Below are positions 16,457 to 25,481 of a stretch of 64,000 bases of DNA, in pieces (the stretch's first letter is position 1; each line of letters begins with the position of its first letter). A program made the position numbers and the translations under genes. The stretch lies in the NCBI GenBank assembly GCA_965215705.1, contig CBDCEE010000003.1:248001-312000 (forward strand), read 5' to 3'. Source of the stretch: JAAXPZ01 sp965215705. GTDB lineage: Bacteria > Campylobacterota > Campylobacteria > Campylobacterales > Sulfurovaceae. The notes beneath the pieces are model-generated. The model was not told the DNA's origin and ran no database searches. It saw only the letters and a program-made list of their open reading frames with translations.

Positions 16457-17410
16457 ATGAAGAGGGTTTTATTAGCAGTGAGTCTCATAGCAACTATGGG
16501 GATCGCCAAAGAGAAGGTCGTGGTCTTTCATGCAGGGAGTCTCTCTGTACCATTTGGGCAGATGGAAAAAGCCTTTGAAGCCAAATACCCTCAATATGAT
16601 GTACTCAGAGAAGCAGCAGGCTCCAGAGCCTGTGCACGAAAGATCACTGATATCGGTAAGTCAGCCGACGTGATGGCAAGTGCAGCCTATAAGGTTATCG
16701 ATAACTTACTCATTCCAGACTATGCCAAGTTCAATGTTCAGTTTGTCACCAATGAGATGGCAATTGCCTATACGGACAGGTCCAAGTATGCGACTGAGAT
16801 CAATGAGAAGAACTGGACAGAGATATTTCTGAGAGAAGGTGTCAAAGTAGGGCACTCCAACCCCAATCTCGATCCCTGTGGCTACCGTAGTATCCTCGTC
16901 ACGCAGCTAGCAGAGCAGTACTACAAGCAAACTGGCTTCTATGAGAAGCTCATGGGCTATGGAGAGAGCTATGCCAATGGTGAGGAGAACAGAGCCAAGA
17001 TCATTGTCCGCCCCAAAGAGACTGATCTACTCGGGCTCATCGAGGCAGGTGCCTATGATTATCTCTATATTTACAAGTCTGTAGCAGAGCAACATGGACT
17101 CAAATACATCACATTACCTCCAGAAGTGAGCCTCAAAGACAAGCAGTTCAGTGATTTTTATAAAAATGCTTCTATTCAGATCTCAGGTAAAAAACCCGGC
17201 TCTTTTATCACCAAAAAAGGTGCTGCGATGGTCTATGGTATCACTGTGGTAGAGAATGAGAAAAAGGGACTGCCCAGAAACAGAGATGGTGCGGTCAAGT
17301 TCGTTAACTTTGTTCTCTCTGCTGAGGGACAGGAGATCATGCGTAAAAATGGTCAAGGGATTATCTCTCCTCCTGTCATCACAGGTGATGCAGGCATTCT
17401 GAGTAAATAA
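16457..17410 (+). CDS. wtpA: Tungstate/molybdate ABC transporter substrate-binding protein, WtpA type
   Basis: The protein has 317 residues: a signal peptide (MKRVLLAVSLIATMGIAK), then VVFHAGSLSVPFGQMEKAFEAKYP, the diagnostic WtpA opening. It continues with SRACARKITDIGKSADVMASA, LDPCGYRSILVTQLAE and a VNFVLSAEGQEIM end. WtpA proteins bind tungstate very tightly and also molybdate. AGGAGTGTCTA precedes the ATG, and the gene overlaps wtpC by one base. A W-selective importer beside formate dehydrogenase suggests that FdhA may use tungsten under some conditions. TupA and ModA are excluded by the FHAGSL motif. Confidence 0.85.
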   Translation: MKRVLLAVSLIATMGIAKEKVVVFHAGSLSVPFGQMEKAFEAKYPQYDVLREAAGSRACARKITDIGKSADVMASAAYKVIDNLLIPDYAKFNVQFVTNEMAIAYTDRSKYATEINEKNWTEIFLREGVKVGHSNPNLDPCGYRSILVTQLAEQYYKQTGFYEKLMGYGESYANGEENRAKIIVRPKETDLLGLIEAGAYDYLYIYKSVAEQHGLKYITLPPEVSLKDKQFSDFYKNASIQISGKKPGSFITKKGAAMVYGITVVENEKKGLPRNRDGAVKFVNFVLSAEGQEIMRKNGQGIISPPVITGDAGILSK

Positions 17411-18384
17411 TGCTACGCATCGAAAACCTCCACCTGAACAAAGAGGGTTTTTCCTTGGAAAATATCTCTTTTGAGGTGCAGCCTAACAGTTACTTTGTGA
17501 TCCTTGGTAAAACAGGCAGCGGTAAGACTATGCTGCTCGAATCGATCGCAGGGATACAGGAGGTAGAGGGACAACTCTATTGGAATGATGAAGAGATCAC
17601 TACATTTCCCCCAGAGAAGCGGGGGTTTGGGTTTGTCTATCAGGACTTTGCACTCTTTCCCAATCTCTCAGTACGCAAAAATATCACCTACAGTGATCGC
17701 TTTGCCAAGAAACAGGATGCAGAGCAGCTCTTTGAGGATCTGATAGGATTTTTACAGATAGAAGATCTGCTTGATCGCTCCATTACCCATCTGAGTGGTG
17801 GAGAGAAGCAGCGTGTGGCGATCGCCAGAGCAGTCTATGCCAGACCCAAGTTGCTACTACTGGATGAGCCACTGAGTGCGGTCGACCCGACCTTCAAGAA
17901 CAGTATCATGAAGTCTCTACGGGAGATGCTTACCCGTTACGATACCACGATCATCCATGTCACACACAATTTCAAAGAGGCAGCCTATCTAGCAGATGAG
18001 ATCGCTGTGGTACTGGATGGCAAGCTACTACAGGTGGGAGAGAGTCATAAAGTACTCAACCACCCCAACAGTGTAGAGGTAGCACGATTTCTAGGGTTCA
18101 AAAATATTCTTCCCAATACCGTACTGGGACTAGAGAGAGAAGGACTTTTCTCTGTTGATCCCAATGCGATCCTTTTTTCCCATAAAGAGGTGGCAGGGGA
18201 ACAGTGTCTGCCATGTCGTATCACTGAGGTGATAGGGATCGCGGATCACTATAAAGTATTTGCAGAGGTAAACGAGGTAGCGTTCTTCGCAAAGGTGCCT
18301 AAAAATATGTTTCAGAAACTAGGCTTGAGAGAGGATATGGCGTGCTATCTCTGTATCAAAGAGGAAGATGTGGTGTTTGTATGA
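17410..18384 (+). CDS. wtpC: Tungstate/molybdate ABC transporter ATP-binding protein
   Basis: The 324-residue protein has Walker A (GKTGSGKTML), Q-loop (VYQDFALFPNLS), signature (HLSGGEKQRVAIARA), Walker B (KLLLLDEPLSAVDP) and H-loop (IIHVTHNFKEA). The last 100 residues form a TOBE-like regulatory domain, as in ModC/WtpC, which can sense oxyanion. It overlaps wtpA and the permease gene by 1 and 4 bases. The order A-C-B differs from the archaeal A-B-C order. Confidence 0.85.
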   Translation: MLRIENLHLNKEGFSLENISFEVQPNSYFVILGKTGSGKTMLLESIAGIQEVEGQLYWNDEEITTFPPEKRGFGFVYQDFALFPNLSVRKNITYSDRFAKKQDAEQLFEDLIGFLQIEDLLDRSITHLSGGEKQRVAIARAVYARPKLLLLDEPLSAVDPTFKNSIMKSLREMLTRYDTTIIHVTHNFKEAAYLADEIAVVLDGKLLQVGESHKVLNHPNSVEVARFLGFKNILPNTVLGLEREGLFSVDPNAILFSHKEVAGEQCLPCRITEVIGIADHYKVFAEVNEVAFFAKVPKNMFQKLGLREDMACYLCIKEEDVVFV

Positions 18385-19157
18385 GAAGAGATCGAGGATT
18401 TGTACTGCTATTCCTGTTTTTGAGCTCTTTTGTTGCGCTCTTTTTGTTGGTGCCATTGATGGGACTGTTCTACAATGTAGGTTTTAGTGGATTGGCAGGG
18501 GCATTGAGTGATCCTGAGGTACTGCAGAGTATCTGGCTGACCATTCGTACTGCCTTTTATGCGGTACTGATCGTAGCAGTGACGGGTATCCCTCTGGCGT
18601 ACTTGATCGCTCGCTATGAGTTTTGGGGTAAGTCCATGCTGGAGTCTCTGCTGGATATTCCTGTGATGGTACCGCATACGGCTGCGGGTATTGCTCTGCT
18701 GGTAGCGTTTGGGAGTGGTACGATAGCCGAGTGGCTCTCTGCCCTTGGATTAGAACTGATCGACAGTACGACAGGGATCATCGCTGCGATGATGTTCCTC
18801 TCTGCACCTTTTCTCATCAATGGAGCCAAAGAGGGCTTTCGCAAGGTTGATCCCAAGCTGGAGAGTGTTGCGCGTACGCTGGGGGCAGGGCCTTTGCAGA
18901 CATTCTTTTCTATCTCTCTACCCAATGCAAGAAATGACATCATCAATGGTGCACTCATGATGTGGAGCAGGGGACTGGGAGAGTTTGGTGCGGTAGTGAT
19001 CATTGCCTACCATCCGATGGTGGCACCCGTACTTATCTATGACAAGTTCAACAGCTATGGGCTTACATATTCCGCTCCGGTGGCAGCTTCGATGATACTG
19101 GTCTCTGTGCTGTTGTTTTTGGCGGTACGCTATGTCAACAACCGCCTCAGCGCTTAG
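18381..19157 (+). CDS. wtpB: Tungstate/molybdate ABC transporter permease
   Basis: ATG at 18381 overlaps the wtpC stop, giving a 258-residue protein; an in-frame ATG at 18342 lies inside wtpC and is less likely. It has about six transmembrane helices with a MetI-like core and the EAA-type cytoplasmic loop (ESVARTLGAGPLQTFFSISLPNARN). Late-position motif GLGEFGAVVIIAYHP is typical of ModB/WtpB permeases. Its 3' end overlaps the convergent superoxide reductase-like gene by four bases. Confidence 0.85.
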   Translation: MRRDRGFVLLFLFLSSFVALFLLVPLMGLFYNVGFSGLAGALSDPEVLQSIWLTIRTAFYAVLIVAVTGIPLAYLIARYEFWGKSMLESLLDIPVMVPHTAAGIALLVAFGSGTIAEWLSALGLELIDSTTGIIAAMMFLSAPFLINGAKEGFRKVDPKLESVARTLGAGPLQTFFSISLPNARNDIINGALMMWSRGLGEFGAVVIIAYHPMVAPVLIYDKFNSYGLTYSAPVAASMILVSVLLFLAVRYVNNRLSA

Positions 19158-19576
19158 ACTTTAACTGTATTTTCCCACTCTCCGTGTAGATTACACCATG
19201 CGATAGCTTTCAGTTCAGTGAGCCCCTCTTTTTTCACTTTGGCAGAGAGATATCCACGTGAGATCACAGGCTCCAGGTCTGCATGGGCTACCTTAGTACC
19301 GTTGGCATAGAGTGCTATCTTGTAGATCCAGTGATCAGCTGTGCTGGGATGGAGGATACCCTCTTGACCTACATTGACATCTACGGTGACATAACCATTG
19401 GCATCGACTTCGCCTACTTTGATCTCAGGTGTATGCTTGAGTTCGCCTTTGGTAGGATTTTTGGGGTCTTTTTTCTTCATTTTGAGGGTATTGGCGATCT
19501 TAGTACTGTCATAGGCTGAGGCAACACTGGTTACCAATGCCAATAGGGAGAGTTTAAGTGCAGTTCTTCTTTTCAT
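19154..19576 (-). CDS. Exported superoxide reductase-like protein (desulfoferrodoxin centre II type)
   Basis: The 140-residue protein starts with a signal containing twin arginines (MKRRTALKLSLLALVTSVASA). The mature domain carries a full superoxide reductase ligand set: H48 in LKHTPEI, H76 in LHPST, H82 in DHWIYKI, and C128/H131 in WCNLHGEW, with K47 next to the first His as in classical enzymes. It lacks the N-terminal rubredoxin-like centre I. Superoxide reductases reduce superoxide to peroxide and are usually cytoplasmic; here the export signal suggests a periplasmic role, perhaps protecting metalloenzymes such as FDH. It is followed by a 167-base gap before the next minus-strand gene. 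Confidence 0.78.
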   Translation of the reverse strand: MKRRTALKLSLLALVTSVASAYDSTKIANTLKMKKKDPKNPTKGELKHTPEIKVGEVDANGYVTVDVNVGQEGILHPSTADHWIYKIALYANGTKVAHADLEPVISRGYLSAKVKKEGLTELKAIAWCNLHGEWENTVKV

Positions 19577-19743
19577 AGTGATTCCTTTATCTCTGGGGTC
19601 TTGCTAACCTTTATCAGCTCATTGATAAATACAGCAAATAAGAGATAGTTTATCTGAATTAATAATATTTGTCAAGATTCTATATTTAGATAATATTTTA
19701 TTATATAATATGAGAGATTTGGAAAAGAGAGGGAGTAAAGCAT

Positions 19744-20175
19744 CTATATATTGGGGTTATTAGACATGTTGTAGGAGTACATGACAGTCTGGTCTCTTCG
19801 CTCCCATCCCATCTGTTTCCAAAATCTATGAGCCAGAGCATTGTCTACAAAGGCAAAGCAGTGAGTCTTGTGGATACCGATCTCTGAAAGAGCGGAGAGG
19901 GCAGCGGAGACCAGCTCTCTGGCGATGCCCTTGCTACGATAGGGAGGCAGTACTACTAAATGCTGGAGATAGCCTCTACGTCCATCATGTCCAGCCATCA
20001 CACAACCGATGATCTCATTTTCTACTATGGCGACAAAGCTCAGCCCTGGATTTCTCTCCAGATACCTCTGTGTTGCCTGTTTAGAGTCTGCTTCACGAAA
20101 CGTTAGCCCTTCTGTACCTTGAAAGAGTGAGGTGACTACATCATAGTCAGTGATAGATAGAGGTCTGATCTTCAT
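19744..20175 (-). CDS. GNAT-family N-acetyltransferase
   Basis: The 143-residue protein shows GNAT motif A (HLVVLPPYRSKGIARELVSAAL, the acetyl-CoA pyrophosphate loop R-S-K-G-I-A) and motif B (HCFAFVDNALAHRFWKQMGW). It resembles general GNAT acetyltransferases of unknown substrate. AAAGGAG, which overlaps the stop of the preceding 28-residue ORF, is its ribosome site. It is the last gene of the selA-selB transcription unit, but no link to selenium is known. Confidence 0.8.
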   Translation of the reverse strand: MKIRPLSITDYDVVTSLFQGTEGLTFREADSKQATQRYLERNPGLSFVAIVENEIIGCVMAGHDGRRGYLQHLVVLPPYRSKGIARELVSAALSALSEIGIHKTHCFAFVDNALAHRFWKQMGWERRDQTVMYSYNMSNNPNI

Positions 20176-20185
20176 AGATGCTCCT

Positions 20186-20272
20186 TTATGTCAAGTAGAT
20201 CTTGGAGAGAATCAAGATCACTACAAGCCCAACGATATATTTGAGTGTTTCTATCTCTCTATAGCTATTCAT
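20186..20272 (-). CDS. 28-residue single-span membrane peptide, translationally coupled
   Basis: ATG at 20272-20270 overlaps the stop of the upstream 231-residue gene (ATGA), and TAA at 20188-20186 overlaps the ribosome site of the acetyltransferase gene. The peptide starts MNSYREIETLKY and ends IVGLVVILILSKIYLT, so it has a short polar head and one hydrophobic helix. The precise four-base overlap, filling the gap between two genes, argues for a real small protein. Function unknown. Confidence 0.6.
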   Translation of the reverse strand: MNSYREIETLKYIVGLVVILILSKIYLT

Positions 20273-20964
20273 GTGATGCTCTTTTGTAAACGGTATCCCA
20301 CCACCAGATTAAAACACCACTCCGACATCAAAAAAAGCTCTCTGAGTGAGAGGATATCTAAAAACGGCATTCCACTCTGTAGAGAAGCAAAATCCACATG
20401 ACAATCAAAGCCATAGTCCTCATCAGGTACACAGAGTTCTGGGAGGTCTTGGGTGTAGTTGAAGTCCAATGTGATGTCTGGCTCACGTCTCATGCGTTGG
20501 ATGCGTCCTAGGGTGCCTTCGTAGTCTTTGGAGCTGAGGGCTATCTCGGCGTGGATGTTGTGTGAGAGGACATTGCGGATAAAAGAGAGTACATCTATAA
20601 AGTCTTCAAACCGCTCACCCAGTCGTTCTTGTAGAAAGAGTCTAAAACCACTTTCCAGCCTAAGCGCCTCAACCATTGCCATACATATCCCGCGAAAGGC
20701 GTTGAACTCGACAAAGTACTCAAACAGTGTTGTCTCACCCTCAGGCACCAGTGGTGCATCGTTGAGTATCTCCTGGATAATGGATGGGGTGAAGCTATAG
20801 GTGCTGCCATCCTCAAACTGCTTGTTGACGGTGGTATCAAAATGATAGGAGAGATCCGTGGCTCTGGATATCTGGGAGTAAAAAGCCCCTGCATGGAGGA
20901 AGTAGAAGTTTTGCTCGACCAGAAGCAGGGCATCATCGAGTAGCGTTTGTTCATCTAGTGTCAT
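20269..20964 (-). CDS. Conserved-looking protein of unknown function in the sel operon
   Basis: This is a 231-residue, mostly helical, acidic, soluble protein with no recognised domain. Notable segments are LLVEQNFYFLHAGAFYSQI, FVEFNAFRGICMAMVEAL, a basic-flanked VLSFIRNVLSHNIHAE (reminiscent of helix-rich RNA-binding or HEPN-like folds, but without a clear Rx4-6H active site beyond RNVLSH) and a C-terminal LRELFLMSEWCFNLVVGYRL. It overlaps selB by four bases and the 28-residue ORF by four bases, so its expression is tied to the Sec machinery. An RNVLSH motif makes a HEPN-type assignment possible but unproven. Confidence 0.6.
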   Translation of the reverse strand: MTLDEQTLLDDALLLVEQNFYFLHAGAFYSQISRATDLSYHFDTTVNKQFEDGSTYSFTPSIIQEILNDAPLVPEGETTLFEYFVEFNAFRGICMAMVEALRLESGFRLFLQERLGERFEDFIDVLSFIRNVLSHNIHAEIALSSKDYEGTLGRIQRMRREPDITLDFNYTQDLPELCVPDEDYGFDCHVDFASLQSGMPFLDILSLRELFLMSEWCFNLVVGYRLQKSIT

Positions 20965-22793
20965 AGCGTTCTCCTGTTGCCCTCTGTTTTGATGCCACTC
21001 TGTTTGTCCAGATACTCCAGATAGGCGATGAGATATTTTCGGCTGAGATCAGGGTAGTGGGTTTTGAAGTTGGCGATCTCTATATAGCCTTCGTTGCGGA
21101 TAATGGTCTTGAGGTTTGCCATGAGAGACTGGAGGTTCTCATAGGTAACAAAGAGGTTGTGCGCCAGTCTAGCCACTTTGCGAGACTTCGTAAGCTTTTT
21201 GAGGGCATCATCTCCCATCTTACGGTCGAGATCGAGACGGTCATAGATGTTATAGGGAGCTTCAGGGGTGATCCCGCCAGAGCCCAAAATATCATATATA
21301 TTATTTAATATCATAGTACTTATGTCATCGATGACAATGGCAGCATTTTTATAGATACCATTCTCATATTTTAAAATACCATCAGCTACCATATTTTCTA
21401 ATATCTGTGCCACCAGTCCTTCGCTTGCCCACTTGGTTTTGAGTGCGATAGACTTGGCAGAGAGGAGGGCATACTGGTTTTTGCTGTAGATATCTGCGAT
21501 AGACTGAGCCAGCTCTTTGAGAATATCCAAGGGGTAGATCACCAGCTCTTTCTCATCGATAAAGACATTCTCCAGTGCTGAAGCGATCTCCAGTGCTGCC
21601 TCGTGGTTGAGTCCGAAGCGTTGGTTAGAGGAGATGAGCCCAAAGCCTCGCTTGTGGGTGGAGACGAGGATTTCGAATGACTGTTTGAAATCTTTTTCGT
21701 TGAGGGCTTCAAGCAGAGGAAGTTTGAGTCGCTTCTTGATCGGGTCATCGATAGGGTTGATGACTTTCCCCCCGGCGACTACTCTCCCTGAGAGGCTCAG
21801 TACAAAAGGCTCTCCATAGACGAAGAACATTTTCTCTTTGAACTTTAGTTTGACAAAGCCTTTTTGTATCTGTTCTTCTTCTGAGTAGAGTAACACTCTG
21901 GCTTCGACTTGCTTGGTACCGACAAAGCAGATCACTGTGCTGTTGTGACGTAGCTCATGACCACTGATCGCCTCGACCCAGACATCGATACTCTGGAATC
22001 CTCTCAAGAAGCCTTTGCGGGTGAGCAGGTGTCCTCGTTTGAGGTTGAACTTTGCATTTTGGAGGTTGAGTGCGGCTCTTTGGGAGGCAGTGGCGATCTC
22101 CCTATCCGTTTCATGGACTTGGATATTGCGTATCTGTACCTCTTTGCCCAGTTCTGCGACGGTGAGACGATCGCCTACCTTGACACTGCCGTCCAATACA
22201 GTACCCGTGACAACCATACCAGCACCAGAGATAGAGAAGCTACGGTCGATATAGTAGCGAAAGAGTCCATCCTCCTGTTTGGAGCGTACAGGCAGTGTAA
22301 AGAGTACTTCTTTGAGCTTCTCTATCGTCTCAGGTTGATGGATGCTGGTAGGTAGGATGTCATATAGATGTAGGTTGCCAAAGCCCTCCATGTACTCCCG
22401 TAACTCTGCCTCTCTCTGGGTGATCCGTTCTTCTGTGACCAGATCACTCTTGGTCAGGGCGATGATGATGTTGGGTACGCCGAGCAGGTTGAGGACCTCT
22501 AGATGCTCATGGGTCTGTGGCATGACCCCTTCATTGGCATCGACCACGACCAGTGATGCATCGAAGCCAAAGGCACCTGCGATCATGTTTTTGATCAGCT
22601 TCTCATGCCCCGGTACATCGATAAATGCGATGTTGGTCTCTTCGTTTTGGAGGTTACAAAAGCTCAGGTCGATGGTGATCCCTCGCTTTTGCTCCTCTAC
22701 GAGTGTATCCCCCTCAAAACCAGTCAGAGCTGTGATCAGTGCGGTCTTTCCATGATCGACATGCCCTGCGGTACCTACGATGATGTCTCTCAT
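20961..22793 (-). CDS. selB: Selenocysteine-specific elongation factor SelB
   Basis: SelB brings selenocysteinyl-tRNA to the ribosome at UGA codons marked by a SECIS hairpin. The 610-residue protein has G1 GTAGHVDHGKTALI, G2 GITIDLSFC, G3 DVPGHEKLIKNMIAGA, G4 LTKSD, then two beta-barrel domains and a C-terminal series of winged helices that bind SECIS (from about residue 370). It overlaps selA by four bases. Clients visible in the window are fdhA and selD. Confidence 0.95.
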   Translation of the reverse strand: MRDIIVGTAGHVDHGKTALITALTGFEGDTLVEEQKRGITIDLSFCNLQNEETNIAFIDVPGHEKLIKNMIAGAFGFDASLVVVDANEGVMPQTHEHLEVLNLLGVPNIIIALTKSDLVTEERITQREAELREYMEGFGNLHLYDILPTSIHQPETIEKLKEVLFTLPVRSKQEDGLFRYYIDRSFSISGAGMVVTGTVLDGSVKVGDRLTVAELGKEVQIRNIQVHETDREIATASQRAALNLQNAKFNLKRGHLLTRKGFLRGFQSIDVWVEAISGHELRHNSTVICFVGTKQVEARVLLYSEEEQIQKGFVKLKFKEKMFFVYGEPFVLSLSGRVVAGGKVINPIDDPIKKRLKLPLLEALNEKDFKQSFEILVSTHKRGFGLISSNQRFGLNHEAALEIASALENVFIDEKELVIYPLDILKELAQSIADIYSKNQYALLSAKSIALKTKWASEGLVAQILENMVADGILKYENGIYKNAAIVIDDISTMILNNIYDILGSGGITPEAPYNIYDRLDLDRKMGDDALKKLTKSRKVARLAHNLFVTYENLQSLMANLKTIIRNEGYIEIANFKTHYPDLSRKYLIAYLEYLDKQSGIKTEGNRRTL

Positions 22794-24124
22794 ACGAGCA
22801 CCTCTCTGGCTACTTCTACAATGGCAGACTCATGTCTAGCCTCCAGAGCTCTCAGATCGATGAGGAAACGATCCTTGTCTATTCGTCCGATGATATCCCT
22901 CTGCCTAAAGGCGCGCTCTAGTTTGGTTGCTTTGCCATACAGATGCAGCGCGATGGTTGGGAACTCACGGTTAGGCAGCGTACCACCTCCCATGAAGGTA
23001 CTCGTCTCGATCACTTCACAGCGTTCTGCTCCAATGGATTGACGCATCGCCTCTGCACGCTCTCTCAGCTCTTCAATATCGGTAAAGAGTAGCTTGAGTG
23101 TAGGGATCAGGTCATAACGCTGCTCTAGGTAGGCTTTGATACTCTCCTCTAGGATACTGAGCGTGACTTTGTCCACGCGGAGCATCCGCAGGAGTTGGTT
23201 TTTCTTCAATTCATCAATGAGCTCTTTGCGTCCAGCGATGATACCTGCCTGCACAGAGCCAAAGAGCTTGTCCCCACTGAAGCTAATCAGCGCTGGGTTG
23301 TCCTCTAGTACCTTGGCGATAGGCAGTTCTACAGAGCTCAGATTATAAGGAAGCTCTGGGAGATAGCCACTGCCTAGATCATAGTAGTCGATGAGTCCAT
23401 GCTTTTGGGCTAGGGCTTGGATGTCACCATAGGCTGTTTCAGAGCTAAAGCCCTCGATGGTAAAGTTCGATCGGTGGACTTTCATCAGTAGGGCGGTATT
23501 TTCATTGATGGCGTTGGTGTAGTCGGAGGCTTTGGTCTTGTTGGTCGCTCCCACCTCATGCAGGAGTGCACCACTCTGATTCATCACCTCAGGAATGCGA
23601 AAACTCCCCCCGATCTCCACCAGCTCCCCACGGCTCACGACTGCTTCTTTGCCCTTGGCAAAGGTATTGAGCACCAGAAAGACCGCTGAGGCGTTGTTGT
23701 TGACCACCAGCACATCCTCTACGCCTAGTAGAGTAGTCAGGTGTTTGCTCACATGCTCATAGCGCTCCCCTCTACATCCCGCCTCTTGGTTGTACTCGAG
23801 GTTGGAGTAGTTGCAGATGACCTTGGAGGCACTCTCCAGGATACGTGGATCGATGAGACTACGCCCCATATTGGTATGCAGGATCACACCCGTGGCATTG
23901 ATGAGAGGCTTGAGTGAGGGAGAGAGCAGGGCATGGTAGGCAGCCAGTACACTACCGACCAGCTCCTTTTCGCTAAATGCCTCTACCTCTTTGGCGAGTA
24001 TCTTCTCTCTCAGTGCCTTGATCTGCTGTTGTGCTATTTGCGTTACAAGTGTAGGGCTGAGTGTTTGAAAGGCTTCATGAGTAATGAATTTGTCAATTTT
24101 TGGGAGGTTTCTGAGGGCTTGCAT
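22790..24124 (-). CDS. selA: L-seryl-tRNA(Sec) selenium transferase SelA
   Basis: SelA is a PLP enzyme that converts Ser-tRNA(Sec) to Sec-tRNA(Sec) with selenophosphate from SelD. The 444-residue protein begins MQALRNLPKIDKFITHE and shows LINATGVILHTNMGRSL, YNQEAGCRGERYEHV, VNNNASAVFLVLNTFA, and the PLP lysine in SFSGDKLFGSVQAGI near residue 285. Length is typical. It is the first gene of the minus-strand selA-selB-orf-orf-acetyltransferase unit. Confidence 0.95.
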   Translation of the reverse strand: MQALRNLPKIDKFITHEAFQTLSPTLVTQIAQQQIKALREKILAKEVEAFSEKELVGSVLAAYHALLSPSLKPLINATGVILHTNMGRSLIDPRILESASKVICNYSNLEYNQEAGCRGERYEHVSKHLTTLLGVEDVLVVNNNASAVFLVLNTFAKGKEAVVSRGELVEIGGSFRIPEVMNQSGALLHEVGATNKTKASDYTNAINENTALLMKVHRSNFTIEGFSSETAYGDIQALAQKHGLIDYYDLGSGYLPELPYNLSSVELPIAKVLEDNPALISFSGDKLFGSVQAGIIAGRKELIDELKKNQLLRMLRVDKVTLSILEESIKAYLEQRYDLIPTLKLLFTDIEELRERAEAMRQSIGAERCEVIETSTFMGGGTLPNREFPTIALHLYGKATKLERAFRQRDIIGRIDKDRFLIDLRALEARHESAIVEVAREVLV

Positions 24125-24210
24125 AAGGTTCCTTTTGTGTTAGACGCACGGTCTATTGGAGTTTGGGGTATTATAGCAGGTTTTGGTTGTAGAGTTGGCT
24201 TTAAAGACAA

Positions 24211-24696
24211 TTACAATTTGTACTGCATAAAAGTTACATTAAATGGTAAATGTGAAAAAACTTTTGTATCTCCTTCTTTAAAGCCTAAAGAGAGGTACCA
24301 TCTTTTTAATAATACATGATTTGCAATAATACCAATACTAATTGTTTTTACCTTTTTTTCACTGGTGTATTTGATAATATGAGTTACTAACTTCTCACCT
24401 ATTCCGTTATGTCGATGCATTGGCAGAACAGAAAGGCGATTTAAGTAACCTTTTTCTTCCTTTACATGCTCAAAGGCAATACAACCCATATATTCATTGT
24501 TTTCTTGGTATAGAAAATATTTTTCTCCTCTTTTTAAATCCTTTAAAACCCACTCTTTCGTATAAAATGAGGGATGTTTAGGGTTATTTTCAAAAGTAAT
24601 ACCAAACTTTTCAGCAACATCTTTATTGGAGTTACTTACAATGAATGCTATCTTTTCAGCATCTTGTGTATTGGCTAGTCTTATTGTATAGTTCAT
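24211..24696 (-). CDS. GNAT-family N-acetyltransferase
   Basis: The 161-residue protein has the GNAT acetyl-CoA loop (LNRLSVLPMHRHNGIGEKLVTHII) and motif B (IGIIANHVLLKRWYLSLGFKE). Its codon use is clearly more AT-rich than that of the sel genes next to it, which suggests acquisition by transfer. It directly follows the small monooxygenase-like gene, with start and stop abutting. Substrate unknown. Confidence 0.8.
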   Translation of the reverse strand: MNYTIRLANTQDAEKIAFIVSNSNKDVAEKFGITFENNPKHPSFYTKEWVLKDLKRGEKYFLYQENNEYMGCIAFEHVKEEKGYLNRLSVLPMHRHNGIGEKLVTHIIKYTSEKKVKTISIGIIANHVLLKRWYLSLGFKEGDTKVFSHLPFNVTFMQYKL

Positions 24697-24990
24697 TTAA
24701 ATATCAACAAGTCGTATTACTTTTGCAGGCTTAGCTCTAAACAAATGATTCTTACTATCCGCTTCTTTCATATAATCAGTATTGTCATGGAATGAAAGTG
24801 CCTCTTCTGATTTCCATTTTTCTACTAAAACAAACTTATTTTCGTTTCCTTCTACCGCCTGTAATCTATACTCAAGACAGCCTTCTTCTGCTAATACTAG
24901 CGGAGTTAATTTCTTATAAGCTTTGATCTGTTCGTCTCGCTTACCTGCTTGTACCTCTATCATAATTAGTAATGATATTTCTTGACTCAT
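24697..24990 (-). CDS. Antibiotic biosynthesis monooxygenase (ABM)-domain protein
   Basis: The 97-residue protein has the ABM dimeric alpha-beta barrel pattern: LLIMIEVQAGKRDEQIKAYKKL, LAEEGCLEYRLQ, NKFVLVEKWKSEEALSFHDNTDYM. Such proteins act as small quinol monooxygenases or as stress proteins of unknown substrate. It forms a two-gene AT-rich unit with the acetyltransferase. Confidence 0.8.
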   Translation of the reverse strand: MSQEISLLIMIEVQAGKRDEQIKAYKKLTPLVLAEEGCLEYRLQAVEGNENKFVLVEKWKSEEALSFHDNTDYMKEADSKNHLFRAKPAKVIRLVDI

Positions 24991-25106
24991 ATACTTTTAC
25001 CTTTTTTCATTTATATTTCTAGATACAGAATGTGCATGTAGGTATTATAGCAAATTGAAAGTTGTTTTATAACGTGATTTTGGAGATACAAGACAAAAAA
25101 GAGTTA

Positions 25107-25126
25107 TGATATAATATACCATATCA
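25107..25126 (+). promoter_or_regulatory. TATAAT box overlapped by an inverted repeat, for the DUF4258 module
   Basis: TATAAT at 25110-25115 is embedded in TGATAT-N8-ATATCA (25107-25126), 20 bases before the start of the toxin-like gene. This is the common layout of an autoregulated toxin-antitoxin promoter. No convincing -35 was seen. Confidence 0.55.
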
Positions 25127-25145
25127 AAAAAAGGTCATCTGCAAT

Positions 25146-25481
25146 ATGATTGAGAGTAATACTTTTGAACAGATTAAAAAACTTGTAGATGAACAGGATG
25201 TACTTATATCCAGTCATGGCTATGATGAACTGGCTGAAGATGGCATCATGGTACAGGAGATCATCTCTACTGTCAAAGATGCTCTGGTGATAGAAGATTA
25301 TCCTGATTTTGGCAAAGGGCCATGTGCTTTGGTGTTGCAGTATGACCTGAAACACAGACCGATCCATGCTGTATGGGGCATATCCAAGGGTACACAGAGA
25401 CCAGCCGTACTGATTACTGCCTATAGACCCCATGCAGAGCGATGGAACAGTGATTTTACAAGGAGAAAAAATGACCCATAG
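25146..25481 (+). CDS. DUF4258-domain protein, putative toxin
   Basis: The 111-residue protein shows the DUF4258 pattern: SSHGYDELAEDGIMVQEII (His-containing first helix), YPDFGKGPCALVLQYD, PIHAVWGISKG, AVLITAYRPHAERWNSDFTRRK. DUF4258 proteins are relatives of BrnT/RelE-like toxins and are usually paired with a small antitoxin downstream. Here the next gene starts inside this one (11-base overlap). Toxic activity is inferred from family and arrangement. Confidence 0.75.
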   Translation: MIESNTFEQIKKLVDEQDVLISSHGYDELAEDGIMVQEIISTVKDALVIEDYPDFGKGPCALVLQYDLKHRPIHAVWGISKGTQRPAVLITAYRPHAERWNSDFTRRKNDP

